Part shown: in pieces, positions 42,350-47,682 of the stretch
How positions within the stretch are numbered: position 1 is the stretch's first letter
Layout: the number at the start of each line of letters is the position of its first letter
Assembly (NCBI RefSeq): GCF_002567005.1
Contig: NZ_NUZU01000052.1
Span: forward strand, 4,520-52,201
From: Bacillus sp. AFS073361
Lineage (GTDB): Bacteria > Bacillota > Bacilli > Bacillales > Cytobacillaceae
Length of the DNA: 47,682 bases
Reading direction: 5' to 3'
Translations under genes and position numbers: made by a program
Notes under the pieces: generated by a model
What the model was told of the DNA's origin: nothing
The model's database searches: none
Seen by the model: the letters and a program-made list of their open reading frames with translations, nothing else

Positions 42350-44080
42350 ATGCATACAAATCAGCAAATTGTATTAAAAGTAATTGACATAGAAAAAAGT
42401 TTTCATTTAAAAAAGGTATTGGATAATATTCATTTTGATATAAAAAATGGGGAACGGATCGGGCTTGTTGGCTATAATGGAACAGGAAAAACCACTTTGG
42501 CCAATATCCTTTTTGGGAAAATGGCACCAGAAAAAGGCATTGTAGAAAAATCAAAAGATTTAACGATTGGATATCTTTCCCAATCCATTGATTATCAGGT
42601 TAGTGATTTTCAGCAGTCTTTATCAGGAAATACCAAAAGTCATTTGCTCGAGCATGCCAGCATGTTAGGTCTCACGAAGGTTTTTAACTGGGAAGAAGAG
42701 CGTTTAGAACATTTAAGTGGCGGGGAAAAGTTAAAGTTGGCATTAGCAATGGTTTGGGCTTCAAAACCAGACTTTTTAATATTGGATGAACCAACGAACC
42801 ATTTAGATTATAAAGGGATCGAGTGGTTGGTTTCTGAATTAGAGAAGTTCCGAGGCCCCGTCCTAATCATCTCGCATGATCGACATTTTTTAGATAAAAC
42901 GGTAACTAGAATTTTTGAATTAGAAAATAGCAAAATTAATTTTTACAATGGAAACTATAGTGACTATCAGAAAGAGAAGAAGCTACGACTTGAAAATGAG
43001 AGACACAAATATGATGTCCAGCAGCAAAAAATAAAAGACGTGGAAACACAAATTACTCAGTTAAAATCGTGGTCCGAAAAAGCGCATCGCGAATCTACAA
43101 AAAAAGGGAAAGGACCAAGCAAAAGACAAAATGGGTTTAAGGAATATCATCGGGTAAAGGCTAAAAAAACAGACAATCAAGTAAAATCAAAAATGAAACG
43201 ACTGCAAAATGAGTTGGAAAAAAATAAGCTGGAAAAGCCTTTAGATGAAGTTCAAATTAGGTTTCAGTTTGACACACAAGGGAAAAGAGGCAAACGAATT
43301 GTCGAGGCTAAGAACCTGTCCAAATCGTTTGACAATCGAACACTTTTTCAAAAATCCAACTTCTTTATTAATTATGGCGACCGCTTGGGACTCTTGGGTG
43401 AAAATGGCTGCGGTAAAACGACACTAATAAAAATGATGTTAGGTCAAGAGGATTATTCTAATGGGGAGTTGTGGAGCAGCGACTCCATAAAAATTGCTTA
43501 TTTAAGTCAAGATGTTGATGAGTTACCTGCCGAAAAAACAGCTATTGAAGCTCTAGGATTCACTGATCGCGAGAGTGTGCTGAAAGCAAGAACTCTATTA
43601 GCCAATGTAGGCTTAAAGGAGCCGTTGATCACTAAGCCAATTGGAACATTGAGTTTAGGGGAACGAACGAGAATAAAACTCGTTGATATGTTAATGAAAG
43701 AATATGACGTTCTCATTCTTGACGAACCAACCAATCACCTAGACTTACCGAGCAGGGAGCAGCTTGAAAATACGTTATCAGAGTTTTCTGGGACGATTAT
43801 TACCGTTTCTCATGACTATTACTTCCTCAATAAGCTTTGTGACCGGCTGATTGTATTTGAAAATCAGCAAATTCGACGAATTGAGATGAAACCTGAGGAG
43901 TATTTAAATCAGGAGGGAACCAATGAGGACGCATTGAGAGAATCACTCTTAATAATTGAAAACAAGATTGCATCTGTCTTAGGTGAGTTATCGTTCATGG
44001 ATCAAAAAGACGCTAGATATACTGAGTTAGACAAAGAATTTAATGAATTACTTAAGCAAAAACGAAAACTAATGGGCTAA
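42350..44080 (+). CDS. vmlR: ABC-F ribosomal protection protein, VmlR-like
   Basis: 576 residues with two ABC domains and no membrane part. Walker A is GYNGTGKTTL and GENGCGKTTL, the signatures are LSGGEKLKLALA and LSLGERTRIKL, and Walker B is FLILDEPTNHLD and VLILDEPTNHLD. The linker between domains (about 185-290) contains SWSEKAHRESTKK and FKEYHRVKAKKTD, close to B. subtilis VmlR, which frees ribosomes from lincosamides, streptogramin A and pleuromutilins. It acts at the ribosomal E site. The start is the ATG at 42350, directly after the terminator T run. Confidence 0.88.
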   Translation: MHTNQQIVLKVIDIEKSFHLKKVLDNIHFDIKNGERIGLVGYNGTGKTTLANILFGKMAPEKGIVEKSKDLTIGYLSQSIDYQVSDFQQSLSGNTKSHLLEHASMLGLTKVFNWEEERLEHLSGGEKLKLALAMVWASKPDFLILDEPTNHLDYKGIEWLVSELEKFRGPVLIISHDRHFLDKTVTRIFELENSKINFYNGNYSDYQKEKKLRLENERHKYDVQQQKIKDVETQITQLKSWSEKAHRESTKKGKGPSKRQNGFKEYHRVKAKKTDNQVKSKMKRLQNELEKNKLEKPLDEVQIRFQFDTQGKRGKRIVEAKNLSKSFDNRTLFQKSNFFINYGDRLGLLGENGCGKTTLIKMMLGQEDYSNGELWSSDSIKIAYLSQDVDELPAEKTAIEALGFTDRESVLKARTLLANVGLKEPLITKPIGTLSLGERTRIKLVDMLMKEYDVLILDEPTNHLDLPSREQLENTLSEFSGTIITVSHDYYFLNKLCDRLIVFENQQIRRIEMKPEEYLNQEGTNEDALRESLLIIENKIASVLGELSFMDQKDARYTELDKEFNELLKQKRKLMG

Positions 44081-44114
44081 AAGAATACAGCCCATCAATT
44101 GCCTAAAATGAAAG

Positions 44115-44146
44115 GTCCTCAATATTTTCTATTGAGGACTATTTAT
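44115..44146. terminator. Terminator between vmlR-like gene and SDR gene
   Basis: GTCCTCAATA and TATTGAGGAC form a perfect 10-bp stem. The T tail is interrupted. It lies between converging genes. Confidence 0.6.
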
Positions 44147-44174
44147 ATTTCAGACTAGAACAGTATAAACCAGC

Positions 44175-45212
44175 TCAATTTTTGGCCAATAAATTTAGAA
44201 GTTCTTTCTCTTTATCTGCGCGTATCCCAGCATTCCACTCATCCTCAGCCAATTGGCGGGTTTTCTCCCATTCATAAATATCAGTGATACTATCTTCAAG
44301 AGGCCTGTATGAAAGACCACTCTGAATGGCTTTATCAACATTGATAGAAAATGCACCTTTCCATGGCTTTACTGACTCAGGTGACAATGGAGAATTTTCG
44401 GGTACCCACAGCGGCATTTCTGTCCATGGGGCTACATTTTGATCCAAAAGAAATTGTTCCTCGGCCCAAACCACGTCTGCATTTGAACCTGTCACTTTCA
44501 TACATGTATCGACAAACTCTTTAATTGTTAATGGATAATCCGGGCCCGTTGCATTAAACGTTCCAGAGGAGCGCTGTTCTTCCATGTCGAGGATCCAGTT
44601 AGCCAGGTCTTTGTTGTCAATCATCTGCACCCGGCGGTTTGGATTTCCTGGGACCAGAACCTTGCCGCCTTTTGCCATTCTATTTACCCAATAAGGGACA
44701 CGGTCCGTATAATCATTTGGTCCAATTAATTGACCGGCACGAATATTTAACACACGCCCCGGCATATTTTTCTCAGCTATTTGTTCACATAAGGCCTTAA
44801 AATGTCCGTAATATTGATAGATGGGTCCGTCTGCATCCATTGAAAGCTGATTTGCTTCCTCAATTGACATTTCCAAGACAGGGTAGTTTTCATCTAAATT
44901 CTCTTGAATCCAATCTTGATAGACAGAAATACTCGAAATAAACGTATAATGCTGGACCTGGTCTTTTAATAAGTTTGTTGTGTTCTGGACTGTATAGGGG
45001 ATAAACCCGCTTGTATCAAGTACAGCATCCCAATAGCGGTTTTGAAGCGCTTTCAAATTTCCAAATCGATTTCCGTAAAGGACCTCGATATCCTTAATTC
45101 CGGGACTTTGAATACCACGATTAAATATGGTGACTTCATGGTTTCGTTTTAAAGCTTCTTCTACGAACGTTTTCCCTAAAAAGCGGCTTCCACCTAAAAC
45201 AAGTATTTTCAA
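44175..45212 (-). CDS. NAD-dependent epimerase/dehydratase-like protein
   Basis: 345 residues from the TTG at 45212, chosen because AAGGAGGG lies about 7 nt upstream. The NAD loop is VLGGSRFLGKTFVEE (4-18). It resembles atypical extended SDRs: NIRAGQLIGPNDYTDRVPYW and RRVQMIDNKDLANWIL are typical segments, and YYGHFKALCE gives the Tyr-x3-Lys. The substrate is unknown; the closest-looking relatives are annotated as reductases or epimerases. Confidence 0.75.
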   Translation of the reverse strand: MKILVLGGSRFLGKTFVEEALKRNHEVTIFNRGIQSPGIKDIEVLYGNRFGNLKALQNRYWDAVLDTSGFIPYTVQNTTNLLKDQVQHYTFISSISVYQDWIQENLDENYPVLEMSIEEANQLSMDADGPIYQYYGHFKALCEQIAEKNMPGRVLNIRAGQLIGPNDYTDRVPYWVNRMAKGGKVLVPGNPNRRVQMIDNKDLANWILDMEEQRSSGTFNATGPDYPLTIKEFVDTCMKVTGSNADVVWAEEQFLLDQNVAPWTEMPLWVPENSPLSPESVKPWKGAFSINVDKAIQSGLSYRPLEDSITDIYEWEKTRQLAEDEWNAGIRADKEKELLNLLAKN

Positions 45213-45406
45213 AAATATCCCTCCTTCATTCATGCTTCTATTTTAACAAATTTTCAAACAATTTAGTTAACTTATCATAGAGACGAATAAAAAAATGAAA
45301 GTATTGCATATGTCTCGGATATTGTTAAAATTACATTGGGTGAAGTTGAAGGAATGATTCTAAAAACTTAACAAGAATTTACATAAAGTTGAAGGGATGC
45401 TTTAAA

Positions 45407-46456
45407 ATGGAAAACACATACTTACAATCCGTTTCCTATGAAAACGGAGTACTAAAAATACTCGATCAAACCAAAATACCAAACATTACAGAATTTCTCG
45501 AAACAAAAAAAATCGAAGATGCCTGGGATGCCATTAAACAACTTAAAGTTCGTGGAGCGCCGGCAATTGGCATAGCTGCAGCGTATGGATTAGTGCTTGG
45601 GATCAAAGATGCTCCAGAAAGTTCTTTTGAAGAGTTTTATGAACATTTACAAAAGCAATCAGATTATTTGGCATCATCACGACCAACAGCCGTGAACTTG
45701 TTTTGGGCCTTGAAACGAATGAATGAACGAGCACTTAAAGAGAAGGAATTACCGATTAATCAAATCAAAGAAGCCTTGGAAGAAGAAGCTCATAACATTC
45801 GTAATGAAGATGAAGAAGTATGTCGGACCATTGGAAAGCATGCTTTAAACCTATTAGAGGACGGCATGGGGATTCTAACCCATTGCAATGCGGGCGGGAT
45901 CGCTACTGCGAGATATGGAACAGCTTTAGCACCACTTTATTTAGCAAAAGAAAAGGGCTGGGATATCAAAGTTTTTGCTGATGAAACAAGGCCGCTGCTA
46001 CAAGGTGCGCGATTAACTGCATGGGAACTAATGCAGGCTGGCATAGATGTTACTCTCATTACCGACAATATGGCCGCAATGGTGATGCAAAAGGGCTGGG
46101 TGCAAGCAGTGATTGTCGGTTGTGATCGCGTTGCAGCCAATGGTGATGTAGCCAACAAAATCGGGACATACGGGGTTGCCCTATTAGCAAAAGCCCATAA
46201 TATCCCTTTCTACGTGGCAGCACCGACCTCAACGATAGATTTGGATACAAAAACAGGTACCGATATCCCAATCGAGGAAAGAGATGCATCTGAAATTACG
46301 GATGGCTTTGGAAAAAGGACCGCCCCTGAAGGTGTGAAAGTATTTAATCCTGCGTTTGATGTCACACCAAATGAACTTGTTACCGCAATCATTACTGAAA
46401 AAGGGATAATAAAAGGAAATTACCAGGGAGAACTGGTGAAACTCTTTCAATCCTAA
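45407..46456 (+). CDS. mtnA: S-methyl-5-thioribose-1-phosphate isomerase MtnA
   Basis: 349 residues. It isomerises methylthioribose-1-phosphate to the ribulose form in methionine salvage. Motifs are KVRGAPAIGIAAAYGL, TRPTAVNLFWAL-like SRPTAVNLFW, THCNAGGIATARYG with the catalytic Cys, and VGCDRVAANGDVANKIGTY with the catalytic Asp. The ATG at 45407 is chosen, with GAAGGG upstream. No other mtn gene and no S-box (SAM) riboswitch is next to it. Confidence 0.92.
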   Translation: MENTYLQSVSYENGVLKILDQTKIPNITEFLETKKIEDAWDAIKQLKVRGAPAIGIAAAYGLVLGIKDAPESSFEEFYEHLQKQSDYLASSRPTAVNLFWALKRMNERALKEKELPINQIKEALEEEAHNIRNEDEEVCRTIGKHALNLLEDGMGILTHCNAGGIATARYGTALAPLYLAKEKGWDIKVFADETRPLLQGARLTAWELMQAGIDVTLITDNMAAMVMQKGWVQAVIVGCDRVAANGDVANKIGTYGVALLAKAHNIPFYVAAPTSTIDLDTKTGTDIPIEERDASEITDGFGKRTAPEGVKVFNPAFDVTPNELVTAIITEKGIIKGNYQGELVKLFQS

Positions 46457-46576
46457 GAGTGGAAGCGGATTGTTTTTTGTAAATTGTCACAGTTTCGGCA
46501 TATCCTTGTTTGGTTTCACCTAAGATTATAGTGTAAAATCAATGTAGCAGATTATGATGTAAAGGAGGATTCGGGA

Positions 46577-47113
46577 ATGATAAAAAAAGTAATTGCAACC
46601 GTAATACTTGTATCCTTACTTACCGTCGCGATTGTTCAAGCCATGGATAAGACTTCAGAAACTCCCGAAACGAAGAGTCAACCCACAGCAAGTCAAGAAG
46701 GTCTCGCTGTTGGAGCAAAAGCACCTGATTTTGAACTGAAAACACTTACCGGAGAAAAGGTAAAGCTGTCTAATTTAAAAGGCAAAAAAGTGATGCTGAA
46801 CTTTTGGGCAACCTGGTGTCCTCCATGTAAGGCAGAAATGCCGGCAATGGAGCAATTTTCAAAGCAGATGCCAAAGGATGTTGTCATTTTAGCTGTTAAC
46901 ATTGATCCTCAATTAGATGTCCAAGGTTTTGTAGATAAAAATAAAATTACTTTTCCAATTCTTCTTGATGCAGAAGATACTGTAAATGAAACTTATCAAG
47001 TCCTATCCATACCAACTACGTATTTTATTGATAGTAAAGGAAACATACAGAACAAATATATCGGTGAAATGAAACTTGATGATATGAAAGATTTTACCAG
47101 CAAGTTAAAATAG
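46577..47113 (+). CDS. TlpA/ResA-like membrane-anchored thioredoxin
   Basis: 178 residues: an N-terminal membrane anchor (about 4-22), a Thr/Ser/Gln linker, and then a thioredoxin domain (about 47-178) with the redox motif WATWCPPCKAEMP and the cis-Pro in SIPTTYFID. It acts outside the membrane on thiols, such as in cytochrome c or spore assembly. B. subtilis yneN, downstream of citB, encodes such a protein, so it is probably the syntenic counterpart. AAAGGAGG lies before the ATG. Confidence 0.85.
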   Translation: MIKKVIATVILVSLLTVAIVQAMDKTSETPETKSQPTASQEGLAVGAKAPDFELKTLTGEKVKLSNLKGKKVMLNFWATWCPPCKAEMPAMEQFSKQMPKDVVILAVNIDPQLDVQGFVDKNKITFPILLDAEDTVNETYQVLSIPTTYFIDSKGNIQNKYIGEMKLDDMKDFTSKLK

Positions 47114-47170
47114 ACTAAAAAAGACGTTGGATGATTCGAGGGCACTGAAAAAGTCCACCTAAAAAATGTA

Positions 47171-47215
47171 AAAAAGGTATAATACCTCATTCATTGAGTG
47201 AATTATACCTTTTTT
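47171..47215 (+). terminator. Hairpin inside the IS left end
   Basis: AAAAAGGTATAAT (47171-47183) pairs with ATTATACCTTTTT (47203-47215). It probably stops transcription entering the transposase from outside. Confidence 0.7.
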
Positions 47216-47254
47216 GTTATATAATTATAGTATCAATTTTAACGGGTGGGTATT

Positions 47255-47682
47255 ATGATACAAAATCAACAAACAATAATTTTTAGTCCATATATGGGTA
47301 TTTATGATTTAGTTGTTCCGGAGGATAATTTGTTACGTAGATTTAATAATTTGGTGGACTTCTCTTTTGTTTACGATGAACTTAAAGATAATTATTCCCA
47401 AGATAATGGTCGAAATTCTATTGACCCTATTCGCATGTTTAAATATTTATTTTTAAAAACAATATTTGACCTTTCTGATGTTGATATTGTTGAGCGTTCT
47501 AAATATGACATGTCTTTCAAATATTTTCTTAATATGGCTCCGGAGGAGCCTGTAATCAACCCAAGCTCTTTAACCAAGTTTAGAAAACTTCGTTTAATAG
47601 ATATAAGCCTGTTGGACATGCTTATCAATAAAACCGTTGAAATTGCCATTGAGAAGGAAATCATCAAAAGTAAATCCATTAT
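47255..47682 (+). CDS. IS1182-family transposase (3' partial)
   Basis: 142 codons are visible and remain open to the edge. It starts MIQNQQTIIFSPYMGIYDLV, then NLLRRFNNLVDFSFV and IDPIRMFKYLFLK, the DUF772 N-terminal domain of IS1182/IS5-group DDE transposases. The segment NPSSLTKFRKLRL also fits. The catalytic domain lies beyond the window. GGGTGGG lies 6 nt before the ATG. Confidence 0.85.
   Translation, partial: MIQNQQTIIFSPYMGIYDLVVPEDNLLRRFNNLVDFSFVYDELKDNYSQDNGRNSIDPIRMFKYLFLKTIFDLSDVDIVERSKYDMSFKYFLNMAPEEPVINPSSLTKFRKLRLIDISLLDMLINKTVEIAIEKEIIKSKSI

Larger units (their letters stand above)
47141..47682 (+). mobile_element. IS1182-type insertion sequence, left part
   Basis: The transposase is cut by the right edge. 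The left end probably starts near GGCACTGAAAAAGTCC (47141-47156), the kind of sequence seen at such IS ends, but the other end is not visible to prove it. It lies just after the TlpA-like gene and appears to have inserted without breaking it. Confidence 0.6.

Noticed and set aside
45234..45406. SAM (S-box) riboswitch before mtnA
   Set aside because: None of the conserved S-box core segments or a terminator is present in the leader.
47392..47679. Minus-strand 95-residue frame at the right edge
   Set aside because: It is antisense to a clear IS1182-type transposase N-terminus.
1..47682. CRISPR arrays, rRNA, ordinary tRNA genes or prophage genes
   Set aside because: No evenly spaced repeats outside the coding repeat at the left end, and no RNA gene or phage structural gene signature was seen.

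Overview
This window is a piece of a low-GC, Gram-positive, endospore-forming chromosome, most likely Bacillaceae. The evidence is the minor SASP genes sspO and sspP, a CotM-like coat protein and a GerPA/PF-like germination protein. It also carries a complete tua (teichuronic acid) operon, a xanthine operon behind a purine riboswitch, B. subtilis-like CitB, strong AGGAGG-type ribosome sites and frequent TTG/GTG starts. It reads as core chromosome. The only mobile DNA seen is an IS1182-type transposase cut by the right edge.

Layout. 1-0.9 kb: 3' end of a Ser/Gly/Thr low-complexity protein with Gly-X-Y and KGP blocks. 1.3-8.3 kb: an ArsB-type permease behind a possibly structured leader, a pyruvate-kinase-like protein without the C-terminal domain, a MinD-like protein with a degenerate P-loop, a second methionine aminopeptidase, and a MerR regulator followed by a CNNM/CorC metal exporter. 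8.4-18.3 kb: tuaABCD, an inserted sugar epimerase, then tuaEFGH, behind an array of PhoP-box-like repeats. 18.4-23.5 kb: a 33-residue membrane peptide, a second ArsB-type permease, a DUF1992 protein, a D-Ala-D-Ala carboxypeptidase-like protein, a secreted hypothetical and an MFS exporter. 23.8-27.2 kb: a PhnD/PhnC/PhnE-type ABC importer with a fused double permease. 27.4-34.6 kb: a membrane protein, a GerP-like protein, xpt-pbuX, a nitronate monooxygenase-like enzyme and a threonine catabolic pair (kbl and an SDR-type tdh). 34.6-38.1 kb: a selenium cluster (selD, a SelW/Rdx-type gene, selA) surrounding cotM. 38.2-42.0 kb: sspP, sspO and citB. 42.1-47.1 kb: a VmlR-like ABC-F protein behind an attenuator, an SDR, mtnA and a TlpA/ResA-like thioredoxin. 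The right edge holds the IS.

Main result. Two genes here are invisible to ordinary ORF calling because each holds an in-frame UGA that is best read as selenocysteine. selD has Sec at residue 18, the catalytic position. The adjacent divergent 79-residue SelW-like protein has a CxxU redox motif. Each UGA is followed 17-22 nt downstream by a small hairpin with a G in its loop, as expected for a bacterial SECIS. SelA is encoded next door. SelB and tRNA-Sec are not in this window and must lie elsewhere. The PhnD-type importer about 7 kb away could plausibly carry a selenium oxyanion, but that is inference.

Other regulatory RNA or DNA worth attention: the guanine-type riboswitch of xpt-pbuX, a terminator/antiterminator leader on the ABC-F gene, a hairpin that buries the ribosome site of the CNNM exporter, a perfect 15-bp inverted repeat over the merR promoter, and the nested helices ahead of the first ArsB gene.
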